Below, in pieces: positions 45,878-63,805 of a stretch of 64,000 nucleotides of DNA. Position 1 is the first letter of the stretch. The number at the start of each line of letters is the position of its first letter. The stretch is taken from assembly GCA_949358305.1 (NCBI GenBank), contig OX442317.1, forward strand, positions 2,482,001-2,546,000. Reading direction: 5' to 3'. The notes under the pieces were generated by a model. The model ran no database searches, was not told the origin of the DNA, and worked only from the letters and a program-made list of their open reading frames with translations. This DNA comes from Strigamia acuminata (lineage: Eukaryota > Arthropoda > Chilopoda > Geophilomorpha > Linotaeniidae). Position numbers and translations under genes: made by a program.

Positions 45878-48800
45878 AAATTACTAATTCTAGGTGGAAA
45901 GAATGCATAGGGGATGATCCTAGAGAGAATAGTTGTACTATCGGAGAAGAGTACTACCCCACCACTGTAAAAACTCTCACTTTTGTTTTGTCTGGTAACA
46001 ACAGACTGGGCAACGAATCGGCGGATAAGACATTCAAACACTATGAAATTGGTATGAAGCAAAAAAGTTTGGGAACCGCTCATTTAAAAAAATTTTTCTA
46101 GTTAAATTGAATCCACCTGGAAGTGTCGGATATAAATTCAACAGTAGAGATGCTCGGATTACTTGGAAGACACCCCTGACAGAAGCCGTAGATAGAAACA
46201 GCGATATTTTGATTAATTACAAAATATCTTGTCAAAGCAAGTGGCATTCAACAGTGAGTTGGTGTCATGTGATTTTTTGACTATCATTATTGATCAATCA
46301 TACAAATTAAACTTTCAAAGGGATATGAGACAAATGGAACAAAGTTAATATTAGAACGCTTAATTCCAAACACTAAATACACTATCCAAATATCAGCAAG
46401 ATTACAGTATAACAATTACTGGAATGAATGGAGTCAACCAGCTGTAATAGAATTTCAAACCAAACAAACCGGTATGTGCCAGCATGACCCAATGATAACA
46501 TGGACACGTATCCACATGTTCAATGTGTTTTGCCACCGATGGCGCCACATAATATATAGCCGCACTGTATTCTGGGATGACAACAGGTAACAAACATGCT
46601 TGGTTGGCCCGCAATGCATGACACGTGATTGCTGTCATTCAGAGATCTGCATTGGCGTAAAATCCTTACCCGTTACCCGTCCGTTACCCGTCTCCAAAAA
46701 AAATTCTCTACCCTACCCTACCCGTGCCCGTTCCTGAACGCGATCACGTGTGCCAGAGATGTGCATTGGCGTAAAAACCGTACCGGTTACCCGCGGGTAA
46801 GAGTACGGTTACGGTTACGGGTACCCAATGCAGATCTCTGCTGTCATCCAAACAGTGCACAGAACAACGAATCAATAGGAAATAACACACAAATACGTGT
46901 CCATGTTATTTGAACAAATAATAGTATTGGGAATTATACACATTTTGCAAGTGTTCTCGTAGTTTGAAGATTTTTATTTAAAAACAGGACCCGAAGACTG
47001 GAATGCGTTAAAGACGGGCAGTTTTCAAGAACTATATAAACACGAGAGCCAAAGAAGTATAATTTTGTATTTTAAGGTATTTTGCTCACATCTCTATAAT
47101 ACTAGCAAGCTTGTAATTCTTTCTTTACTTGTTAAGACTTTGCAGTTGTACCAACAAAATGGTGACAACTTCACCTACAAAATATTTGCTGATCAACCTG
47201 ACGTGGATCCAATTTTCACAACCAAAACCTACGCTGAAATACCATCCGTAAATCTAAACAACAGTTATGAATTTCAAGTGTCAGCAATAAACTCTGCAGG
47301 AGAAACAACAAGTGTCCAATCTGTTTTAATCAACAATAATTCCAGTTGTAATATTTTCTTTTATTAACTATAAATAAGCAAACTAAAACATTGTTTTGAT
47401 TTCAGCAATACCAAAACCAGCAGTGAATGATCTCATGGACTTTGAAAATGGAACATACATCATCTCCTGGAACAGTTCAGATATCTCACTCAACTATACC
47501 ATTTTTTGGTGTAAAACTGAGAACTACAAATTAGATGAAGAGAAAAGTTTTGTTCATTGTGACAATTCAGGTCTGAACTGGACTGATGTTTACTGTTGGA
47601 CAAACTTCTGCCAATACCATCTATCAACAAATCACAGTTCCCACAATCGCTTTGCAGTAGCATCAAAAACTGGGCATTACAGTAATGGTCTTGTTTGGAG
47701 CACTTGTACTATTCCCACAAGTAGAACACACCTCCCAATCATAAGACCGCATGTTCTAAGCACCGCTTCCACTTGGGCAAAAATCTCTTGGGAATTGCCA
47801 TGCAAGGACAGAACCACCACACTTGCGGCCTTTAAAGTTTATTACAAATCAGAAAAAATCAATTCGTCAGGTAATCGGAGTTACCGCACCAGTGCCGGAC
47901 TGGCCCGGCCTATCCAGATTTCCCGATACTAAATTTCTTCCCAGTCCAGCCCTGGTTTTGGTACTGTCTTTAACTTTCCACAAATTGAATCTGATATATA
48001 TAATTCTAAATTACTGTAGAAGAAGAAAACACAATACTGCATTACTTTGATGAAAACAGAAGAGAATTTACACTTAATAACCTTACAAGTGGTACTCAGT
48101 ACACATTACAAGTGACAGCTATGTCTTCTTCTGGTGAGGAAGGACAAAGAAGTGATGCAGTTATCATAGAAACACCAACAAGTAGTACAGGTTTGTCTTG
48201 GCCTTGAATAGAATATATTTTATACACACAAACACATTTTCTTTGTTGCAGTTTTTGAGGAGAATAATAATCAGCCATTTATCATTTCCATTACTTTACT
48301 CTCTATCATAGGCAGCCTCTGTGGCTTAATTTTCTTTGTTTACAAAAAGTAGTAAGTATTTAAAGCTATGGCATTAAATGTATTTGCAATTTAATGTGTT
48401 TTTATCCAGCTTCAAGGAAAAGCTACAACTGATTCAAAACATTATTCAACACATTCCATCTGGAATCTTAAACCCAAATAATCCAGACAAGGTAATCCCT
48501 TTTAAATTTATCACCCACACACTTATTTATGACCAAATCCATGTTACAGAATAATTACAGTGCTGCTAGAAGAGACAGTGACTCCAAATTTTCTATTCAG
48601 CTGGTTAGTATTAAGGGATTTAAGGCTACTATAAAAATGCTTGCTAGGGAAAAAAAAGTTAATCCTTTAACAAGAAAATTTCTAACTTTTTTTTAAAGAT
48701 TATTAGATGTGAATAGATAAGTGGATTCAATAAATGATAAGTACATATAATCATTTATGCATGAAAAAGACAATAGTGATTGATTGTAGCCACTTATATT

Positions 48801-49702
48801 GATTAGAGTACTGTACATATGGTACAGGGGTCGAAATGTACTGCGTACCGGAGATTCGTGAAGATATAGAAAATATCTTTCCAGTTTGCAATAATTTTTT
48901 TCTAGTGATTTTCTAATTGTACAAATTTATTTTTTAATTTTGAAAAGGCATTCCGGTTCAATAAATTTTCCATTTCGAGCCTTGATATACATATGGTGCG
49001 TCCAAAAAGTCTGTGGAATGACGAAAATATGCAATTTAAGCCAATTTCGGCTATATATGCAATATACATATGAAGCATGCATTTATGCATTTATCCGGGG
49101 TCTAATAATGGGTGTATCCAACCTTCAAAAGACGAATTCACAAGTCAATTCGTCTTTTAAGAATTAAATGCACCCATAGTCCCAACAATTTTATTCCCAA
49201 AAAATCTTTCAAACTAATTATGATGCCTATTTTCTTAGAAGATCTTTATTTTAAAAGAAATCTCTATTTGCAGTCCGATCCACACCTGCAATCAGCAATA
49301 AGTGTTGATAGCAACACCAGTGGCTTCATTAGTGATAGTTTGGAAAGTGTTTTAACAGCACCACCACCTGAAGATCAAAGTCAAGTCCAGAACAATAATG
49401 AAACCATTCTGGAGAAGCCTGAACCCCAATCTCTTCAGTGTGTTGCTTCACCCTATGTCACAGTCATAGAACAAGTGCAACTGCCTGTGAATAGAAACTA
49501 CATTCCAATAGATTCAATAGACAGCAGCAAAACTCCTCAATCCAAATGTGCTTACAAAGGATATGTGCAAGTGGCCAACACAGACACAAGTGTTAATAAC
49601 AACCAAAGTGGCAACACAAACAACTTTACCAACCAAATTGCACCTTATGTATTGGTCAAAAACATTATCCAGTCAGACGCAAGTTTCAATGCAGGTTCTT
49701 AG
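45229..49702 (+). CDS. class I cytokine receptor, gp130-like
   Basis: Fourteen exons join in phase: 45229-45295, 45355-45636, 45699-45831, 45894-46051, 46102-46253, 46321-46471, 46988-47076, 47146-47344, 47406-47870, 48020-48190, 48252-48351, 48410-48491, 48550-48603, 49274-49702 (843 aa). A signal peptide (residues 1-18) is followed by an Ig-like domain (about 24-115, with CTF and DSGTYAC), a cytokine-receptor homology module (about 117-314) with paired cysteines (LNCTSF, LTCTW) and a WNEWS box at 298-302 standing for WSXWS. FN3 domains run to about 620, then a membrane helix (about 631-652) and a 190-residue tail. This order matches the gp130/G-CSF-receptor class, which signals through JAK and STAT proteins. 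The tail has Y762, Y777, Y798 and Y826 in YxxV/I motifs. The family call is strong; ortholog and ligand are unknown. Confidence 0.9.
46496..46908. mobile_element. nested MITEs in receptor intron 6
   Basis: The outer ends TAACATGGACACGTAT (46496-46511) and its complement (46893-46908) are perfect over 16 bases. Within it, CAGAGATCTGCATTGG (46640-46655) and its complement (46825-46840) bound a second inverted-repeat element. That one is filled with TTACCCGT/ACGGGTAA words and has a third, diverged GAGATGTGCATTGGCG copy in the middle. The insertions enlarge an intron that would otherwise be about 100 bases. Confidence 0.8.
49108..49177. repeat. hairpin in receptor intron 13
   Basis: AAAAGACGAATT (49127-49138) pairs perfectly with AATTCGTCTTTT (49147-49158) over an 8-base loop. 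ATGGGTG and CACCCAT lie outside. It may be a short foldback element within the intron 48604-49273. Confidence 0.7.
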
Positions 49703-49733
49703 CAGAAAAATTCAATTTTTTTTTACTGTTTGA

Positions 49734-49739
49734 AATAAA
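49734..49739 (+). terminator. poly(A) signal of the cytokine receptor
   Basis: A canonical AATAAA lies 32 bases after the receptor stop codon. Confidence 0.7.
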
Positions 49740-51482
49740 AATCTTTAAAAACGAACCAAAAAACACCATTTGTTTTGCTTCCAATGCCATTTGGCATCAC
49801 CTGCTGCGTGTCTTCCTAATTTATTGTAACAACACTAATAACTCTTATTTTCTCTTCAAACACAAATCTATTTTTTGTCTAGAATTTTGTTTTCTTCCAC
49901 TCAATTTCTGTCTGAAACAAAAATAACATTTTAAAAATACTTTTTTTTAACTCAAAATCAGAAATGGCAATGGCAATGACACGCCTCCATTTACCAATAA
50001 TATCCAATTGAACCAATTTCTCGATTAAATTGTAACGTTTAATCTCGTTTTCACGCTTCTAAAACTTTTATTAAAAGTTGAGCAACCGGTTAATTCAAAT
50101 TATCAACATGACACTTAAATCATCCAATTACTTCTTCCTCCAATAATTTCTCTCCTCGTCTACATAAAAAAGAAAGACAAAGGCCTAGCCAAGCAAATCT
50201 CCCATACTCTCAATGGAAAATTCTCTCAACCCTCAAACTTGACCTCTAATCGTTAATAAATTACATAAAAATGACATCTAATACTCGCACAGGAAGAACC
50301 TCTTAAAGCTTAACTCAGACCAAACAAATCTTAATCTAAATCCAAAACAAAAAAAAACTTTCAAGTACCCAAAGCTTCTCTGCGGTGCAATTTTAGCCGC
50401 TAACATGAGGGTGTTTGCGGTTATCCATGGAGTTTTTACATGCCACTCAAATACGCGAGGTTGGCTTCTCTGCCTGCCAGTTGATAGATGAGCGATCTTA
50501 GGGCCGATTTACCATTAGGCTAAAGAAGATGCAAGGGTAAAGTTCTGGTTTAAAGGGGCAAAAACCCTACACTTGGCCCTGCATGAAGTGCCCTTAGGTA
50601 CCTATACCGATACGGATGTACTACATTTTAGCGATTTCATTTTAGCAATTTCATTTTAGCGACACACCATTTTAGCGAACGTGTCATTTTAGCGACACAA
50701 AACGGCACTAATACTAACACTAATATTAACCTAACCATATAGTTTAGGTTTAATTCCTAAGAAGGGCTAATGGACATGGATATCGGGACGAAAAACTAAT
50801 CGAACCATCTCGTAGCTGATTCCCTCAAAAGTTTAACTCATGTTAGCCGACATCGTTACATTTTATAGGCCCGGGCAGGGCTGGATTTAGGTATCACAGG
50901 CCCTAAACTACAACAAATATGGGGCCAAAGATGGAGATGGAGCAGAGAGAGGGCCATAAATTGTACCATAGTTAGCCTAGTAGTAAATTAAAATTAAAAT
51001 TAAAATTAAATTAAAATAAATTTTTTCTTCTAAATATTTAATTTCTTGAATCTTTACCTTTATTTCTCGACTGTTATGACTCATGAAAACAGATCCCACA
51101 TGTTGTTGACTATGTTTTCTGTGATGTTAAAAAAAACTCATTAATTTTTTTTTATCCAGAGTAATTAAATAAAAGAGTGTGTCAATGAAGTAATTCATTC
51201 GTGGCAATATTTTTTGGGAAAAAAAAATATGAAATGAATACAAGCTTAGAACCTCGCCATAGTAACTCATCACTCATCGTTATCTGCTCTTAAAAAATAT
51301 ACAAAACGTTAAACATTTTTTTTTTCAATTACTTTTTCCTCTCTGGCCATCATCGCCCTCTTGCCACAAAACAAGCTACTAAATTTATTTCTCTCACCCA
51401 TCTACTTCAGTAGCCAGCATCGGCTACGGATGGATAAGGTTAACTGGAAGGAAAAACGGGTTGACTTCAATTGGCATTTGAA
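49740..51482. other. intergenic between receptor and MAM gene
   Basis: No gene was seen. CATTTTAGCGA-type words repeat at 50630-50700. Positions 50390-50510 are GC-richer and could be regulatory. Positions 50990-51020 hold an AAATTAAAATT simple repeat. Confidence 0.4.
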
Positions 51483-53387
51483 ATGTTGACTAAATATCTC
51501 GCATATACCATAATATTCCAATTCACTATTTTGAACACCAATTTGGCATCTGATCAATTTGCATCCACAAATAACACATCGCCAGGTACCGGTAACCAAA
51601 AATTCAATTAACTTAATATTCCACTTTTTCCTTCAATCAATTTCTACTCCAGACATTCCAGGTGACATTTGGCAGGAATTTAACTGCACTTTCGAACACG
51701 ATTTTTGTAACTGGACAGAAGATAAATTCAGCGATGCGCCGTGGCAAATAACACCACCAATTTACGCCATTCCACCACCACCACAAGGTAAAAAAAAAAA
51801 AAACCTAAAAAATATATTTTTTGTTTTTTCTGAAAAAATAACTAAAATAAAATTTAAAAAATTATTTATTTCACTACAAATCCTCTTTAAAACAATTGAT
51901 AATCTCATTTTTCTCACTCTGTCGACACACGATTCTAAGTTTAATACTAGTCTGGTTTCAAATGCAAAAAAGTTGAACAACCACCAGATGGTTATTTTTA
52001 AGAAGACAACAGCTGCGCTGGTAAAACGACACTAAATTTCACGGTGATAAGTCGCGCAACCGTGTCCCAAACTCACTTAATCTAATATTCAAATCACAAC
52101 GACTTTTCGCTATTTTTCTAGGGAATAAATTTCTTCGACTCAACTACAACCGGAAGAAAAAATGGGGCGAGCGTGGCCAAATATTTTCGCCGGCAATTTC
52201 CGACAAAACTCGGTGGTTGCGGGTCGATTTCTGGTTCTACGTCTCTTCGCCGGGTTTATACACGTACACGGCCTTCAAGATGGGACTGGTCAACGAGCGG
52301 TTGGTGTTTCACTGGCTTTTCGGATCGGCCGCCATTACCAATGGATGGGATCCAAAATGGATCCACGTATCGCTATGCGTGCCTAAAATTCAACCAAACA
52401 GCAGGGTTAGTCACTCATCTCGTGTTCAAAACAAAACAAAACTGTCATTTTCCGTTATTTATACCTTCCATCACTCATGAATATCAAATTTTGACGCGTA
52501 AATTGCGCGGCGGAATCAGCGATCGGGTTCCCGGATCAAGTTCCGATCTATTCAAATATCGCAGCTGTCATGGCTGCTCGTTTTTGACGTAACCACGGAT
52601 AAAACAATATTTCTAACCGGGAATTTAATTTCGTCATGTCAAAAATATTTAGCGACAAAAGATAAACAATTCTCATTTCCCACTAAAAACAAAATTAACT
52701 TGATATGCCACAAAGTCACATGACCATAAAATAATGGCGCGCGTATAAACAGTCTAGTTTATGTTGCAAATTTTATGGTAACACATTTCATCGTCATCTA
52801 AACGCAACATATGTTCTAAATTACCACACAAAAAATGTTTATGGTGGGAATAAGTCAGTTTTTGGCTTTAAACACCCATTTGCTTCCCTAAAATGCTAAA
52901 TAAAGTCATTCACTGTTTGTTACCTCATTATTTCCCATCTCTCTCACCAGGGAGGGCGAAACTGACAAAACCAACAGCCAGAATTTTAAAAAATGTATTT
53001 TTTTAATTTAAATCTCTTTTTTTAGCTGGTGTTTTTTGGTGAGGCAGAAAAAGGGCACGACGTTGCTGTTGATGATGTGGTCGTTACAGACAAGGGTAAG
53101 TAATGGCTGAAATTTCAGTAGTGGTGTTAAATCATTTTTTCTCGTTTTCTTCCCATTAAAATAAAAAATAAAAATAAAAATCAATATAAAAAAAGATTAA
53201 TTTTTTATTTTTATTTATTTCTCCGTCAGTGGAACCCTGTAACAAATTAACTCTACTCAGCCCCAAAGTTTTGCCTCAGTCAAGCTGCGAGGAAACGAAT
53301 TGCCCCAACCTAGCGGCGGATTCGGGTAACAAAGATGTCTTGTTCGCACTCGTGTTTGGTTTTTTTTTGTCTGTTTTTATTTTGTAA
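51483..53387 (+). CDS. secreted single-MAM-domain protein, probable GPI anchor
   Basis: Exons 51483-51585, 51653-51787, 52122-52405, 53026-53095 and 53230-53387 join in phase to 249 residues. The N-terminus is a signal peptide (YLAYTIIFQFTIL). A MAM domain follows: it opens FNCTFEHDFCNW (from about residue 42), continues through LRVDFWFYVSSPG and closes with LVFFGEAEKGHDVAVDDV, the family's usual last strands. After cysteine-rich sequence (EPCNKL, SSCEETNC) the protein ends in ADSGNKD plus a 17-residue hydrophobic run with no charged tail. That pattern predicts GPI attachment near Ser-Gly. MAM domains mediate adhesion and are usually found in larger proteins, so a one-domain protein is unusual. 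Exon 1 was chosen because it gives a signal peptide and the right phase. AATAAA is at 53470. No named ortholog is recognised. Confidence 0.8.
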
Positions 53388-53469
53388 ATGAATTACTTGT
53401 CTGATGATGGATTTATTACTTGGAAAAAAAGATTTTTTTCTCGATTATATTTTTGTATTTTATAAATGA

Positions 53470-53475
53470 AATAAA
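53470..53475 (+). terminator. poly(A) signal of the MAM gene
   Basis: AATAAA in a run of A residues 83 bases after the stop codon. Confidence 0.6.
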
Positions 53476-54388
53476 AAAAAAAGGAATTTAAATTTTTGTG
53501 CTCAATTTGTCCTCGTTTAAGTTTATTAAGACGACAACAGGAAGATGTTAATTGGACGGAATTAGGCCTAACAATTTAGTGTTATTGCAACGAGTCTTTT
53601 TTTATTTCTCTCGTTGCATTTGTATTTTTTATTTTTTCAAAAAATATCACTTACCGTTAGGTAGAAGTGCAGTTAGCTGTTTTTCGTTGGGAGGTCGTTA
53701 TGTTCGAGAAAAGGCTGATTAAAAACGGCGTGTAACTTCTTAGCCTAGTTGGAAAAAATATGAGTTATTGCTTGTCATTTGTACAAATCATTTAATTGGA
53801 GCAATAATTTCTGAGAAAAAAAATTCCTAAGTAAGATTGTGACAAGTCGAACAAAAAACACATTGGAAAGAAACTTACTATAAGTTATTTCATAGAAATT
53901 AGGATTTTTTACGGTAAAAATTAAATTTTTTGGTTGTAAATTAAATTTCTTGTGTATAAATTACATTTTTTAGGGTTAAATTAATGTCTTTGGGGTTAAA
54001 TTCAATTTTTTTGGCTAGAAATTCAATATTTTGACTAGAAATCCAATTTTTTGGCCAGAAATTCAATTTTTGGGTAGAAATTTATTTTTTGAGTAGAAAT
54101 TTTTGATTACATTTTAGCAATACTTCTCAAAAGTCGGTTCCTCAAATAATTTTGTTACTTTGGCATCAGACCATAAATAAATAAAAATAAAATAAAATAC
54201 TAATGTCGTCACCATTATTTGATTTATTATAAACTTGAAAACCCCTATTTAATCTCATGCAATCTACACTGCATAAAAATTGGGTTCGTTGTACATAAAT
54301 TTCATCGCAACTGAATATGGTATAGGCCCTTGAAACATTGGGACAAAAATATCGGTCTTCTACAATACAAAGTTTAGGAAGCATTGCA
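53476..54388. other. region between the converging MAM and ERCC1 genes
   Basis: It contains the 3' end of ERCC1, with a minus-strand AATAAA near 54222, and the degenerate repeat listed next. No further gene was seen. Confidence 0.5.
53890..54110 (+). repeat. degenerate ~20-bp repeat (AAATTCAATTTTTTGGCTAG)
   Basis: About ten units of 18-23 bases built on AAATTMAATTTTTTGG, with variants TAGGGTTAAATT and TGACTAGAAATC. The AATTCAATTTT word links it loosely to the 15.9 kb array. Confidence 0.7.
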
Positions 54389-54804
54389 TTAGAGTCTATT
54401 TATCATCATGATGTATTTTTTGTTCCAAACATTTAATAACACCTGAATAGTTCGTGTTTTTATTGTTTGTTTGTTTGGGTTAGATAGCGTACCTTGTTTA
54501 GTCTTATTCCTGGGCAAAAAGACAGTTCTTCCGGTGTAGCTGCTACAATTCGATCAAATGACTAAATATAAACATACTTAAAATTAAAGTTCATTCCGAA
54601 TTACATTGCACGTTTATTTTATCACACCTTAAAAGTTGTCAAAAGCGCTTTAGCATTTGTTCGGTTAACAGGTTTGACAGAAGTCAATGCATCGCTTAAT
54701 TTCGCTACTGGATCCGTTTCGGCTTTTCCCATTAACGCATCTGGTGGCTTATTTTCAAAAATTTTATATATCTCTATAAACCTCCCAGCTTCTTCGGGAC
54801 TAAA

Positions 54805-54852
<48 letters not shown>

Positions 54853-55907
54853 ACTCTCTAAATGCAATCATACAAATAAATACCTCCAAGCCAACATCAA
54901 AGTGAGTTTGGCATTAATAGCCATTTTCGTCAGTTGTTTGACTGCATGATGCGAATCTTTCTAAAGTGAATTAAAATAAATTAAATTAATATAAATTAAA
55001 ATAAAGTAAAATCAAGAAAAATCATTAAAATCAATAAAAATACATAAAAGATTATAAAAATACATAAAAAAAATCAGTAAAAATGCATAAAAAATACAGA
55101 CAAATCCATAAAAATAAGTAAAATTGTTTTACAATTATAAAATAATTCCTACCACGTCAATCTGGACTAACAAGACGCGTAATTTAAAATTTTGGCCCAA
55201 AAGTTTCAACCTATCAAAAATATAGTCTGGTTTTCGAATGTGGTAACGCAAACTGCAAATAAAAACCACTACAACCATTTTCTTTACGAAAACTAATAAA
55301 ATAATTTACCTGAGATACAAAGCACAAGTTGTTTGTCCCATGATGTAATCCGGCACGATATCCGCATATTCAAATGGAACATTGCGAATAAATTTCAATA
55401 TTGGATTTCCCCTCTGTTCAATTTAAACGACATTTGGTTTAGAATTTAAATAAAAATTAAATTCCAACATTTACTATACCTGCCGTGCATTCACTAAAAT
55501 GCTATTGGACTTTGGTATTAATTTCAGCGCTATTTTATTCTTACTCTCACTCGATGCTTCGTTTTGTTGATTTTCAACGACTTCCGGTAGTCTGTTAAAC
55601 AAAATAAATCATCAACATACATTTTTAATATTTCTTTCTGTCTTAAAACCTTTTTTTAGCCTCTAATTCGGTTTCCGTGGCTTGGATTTGCCGTTTTGGC
55701 GCCGTTGTTGTTGCATTTTCTTGTTCACCATCAGCCGCTGCATTTTTCTCTTTTCGCGATCGAAATCGACTTAAAGCTCCCAACTATTTCAAGAAAAAGT
55801 TAAAAATCAATGCACTTTTGATATAAATTTCGAAATTAACAGCTTACTTGATCAGAATCAACGACATCTAATTCGTCTATGTTGGGTACAACAAACTTCG
55901 CCGCCAT
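54389..55907 (-). CDS. ERCC1: DNA excision repair protein ERCC1
   Basis: Nine exons, 5' to 3' on the minus strand: 55848-55907, 55650-55783, 55480-55591, 55310-55413, 55153-55252, 54884-54960, 54628-54799, 54493-54561 and 54389-54442 (293 aa; human protein 297). The central nuclease-like domain, which is catalytically inactive in this family and binds XPA and DNA, is clear from [50 protein letters not shown] and [11 protein letters not shown] (about residues 85-205). The helix-hairpin-helix region that pairs with XPF follows ([23 protein letters not shown]). ERCC1-XPF cuts DNA 5' of lesions in nucleotide-excision and crosslink repair. The start ATGGCGGCG gives the conserved KFVVP motif at residue 4. 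The last hairpin is degenerate. It lies 297 bases downstream of MYRF on the same strand. Confidence 0.95.
54806..54845 (+). repeat. (AAT)n microsatellite in ERCC1 intron 6
   Basis: About 13 uninterrupted AAT triplets. On the coding (minus) strand they read ATT and directly abut the TTTTTAG acceptor of exon 7, so they replace the normal polypyrimidine tract of this 84-base intron. Confidence 0.9.
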
Positions 55908-56163
55908 TTTTCAAAATGTGAATTGGGTATCGCTAAAATGTGATGTCAAATTCAAATGAACTTACGCTACTACCATACTCGAGAAAAATAAATGCGAAAA
56001 TAAAACGGTTATTCAATAAATAAATAAAACCACACACGTTTAAGTTTGTAATAATTGCTCGTTTTATAATACAGTCAATACATTTGATTCCATAGGAAAC
56101 ACTACACAAAATCAAGTCTGGTAGTGTCTTTTTTTACACAAAAAAATATGGCAATTTTATTAA

Positions 56164-56173
56164 TTTATTTATT
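56164..56173 (-). terminator. poly(A) signals of MYRF
   Basis: Two overlapping AATAAA hexamers on the minus strand lie 32-41 bases after the MYRF stop codon, within the short gap before ERCC1. Confidence 0.65.
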
Positions 56174-56204
56174 TTTAAAAAAAATTCGACGAATTTCACT
56201 ATTA

Positions 56205-62799
<6,595 letters not shown>

Positions 62800-63605
62800 C
62801 CTGCTTCATAACCGTCCAAATGAGTGTGTTTCCAGGCTCGAGAACACCTAGTTTGTAAACTCTCTCTATATCTCTGCTCTAAACTACTACTACTGATGAA
62901 GTAGTAGTATTTCATGCACAGGTGATCAACCAAAACTGCAATTATACTGTCCTAGTTTAGTTCCCAGCAAGCCAAATAGTTCAACAAATATTGAGCATTT
63001 TTCTCATTGGTTTTTGTCAACTTTTTGTTTTTCCTGCTTTGTCTCAATGAATGAATGAACACTGAACAGCTGTTACAGGGCTGTGCAAGTGAAAGATATG
63101 ACTTTAAAAACTTTTCCTATTTTCACCCTTAATTCACTTAAAAGTGAACTTGTTTGCAGTGACTGATGAAGAAACAGGATTTTTTGACTCCTAATATTAA
63201 CCAAAACAGGTTTCCATTCACACTTGATGCATGAGTCATCATCATCGCATTAAAAAGTCAAGCGGTAGAAAAATAGACATTAAATGATATTTGTTTGGTA
63301 GGGAATTAAATTAATTCATCTGTCATCTCCAATCTAAAAACTAAAACCAAAGGAGAAAAATCTGAATGTTTCAGCAATGTTTTCCTTGTGGTAAAATGTA
63401 AATGTCATAACACATAATCAACCCTTTTTACACTTGCTTGTTTGGATAAACAGATAAAAGTTTATTAACAGTTATGTTTTGCACAACCATAGCTATATTC
63501 TGACCACCTAAACCCCTAAAACTCTTGCCTATACAGGCCCAGGGGTCCTCGAGTTAGAAACAAAAGCTGCAAGTGGATAATTAGAGGACTGTTCACTTTT
63601 TTATA

Positions 63606-63676
63606 TACCGTATTTTACCGATTAAGAGTCGCCCTCGGATAGTAACCATGGCTAAGACACCAAGAATACCGTATTT
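63606..63676. mobile_element. short element with GATTAAGAGTCGC end
   Basis: TACCGTATTTTACCGATTAA at one end and AAGAATACCGTATTTTT at the other. The sequence matches, in reverse orientation, 20754-20834 including GGTGTCT and GAGGGCGACTC. It is a small relative of the 20313-20834 element. Confidence 0.5.
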
Positions 63677-63730
63677 TTGACTTATGTTAACAACAATCAT
63701 GTAATCGCTTTAGCGCTTAAAAACTAACTC

Positions 63731-63805
63731 TCACAGTTCTATGGCCAACCAACCAAGCCATTTCTAAGTATTCGTTACAACGAAAAACTCGTTATTCGTT
63801 ATTGT
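63731..63805. mobile_element. fragment of the pogo-like MITE
   Basis: TTCTATGGCCAACCAACCAA followed by ATTCGTTACAACGAAAAAC matches the interior of the copies at 1.2 and 6.7 kb. The CAGTCGAAACTC ends are missing. Confidence 0.55.
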
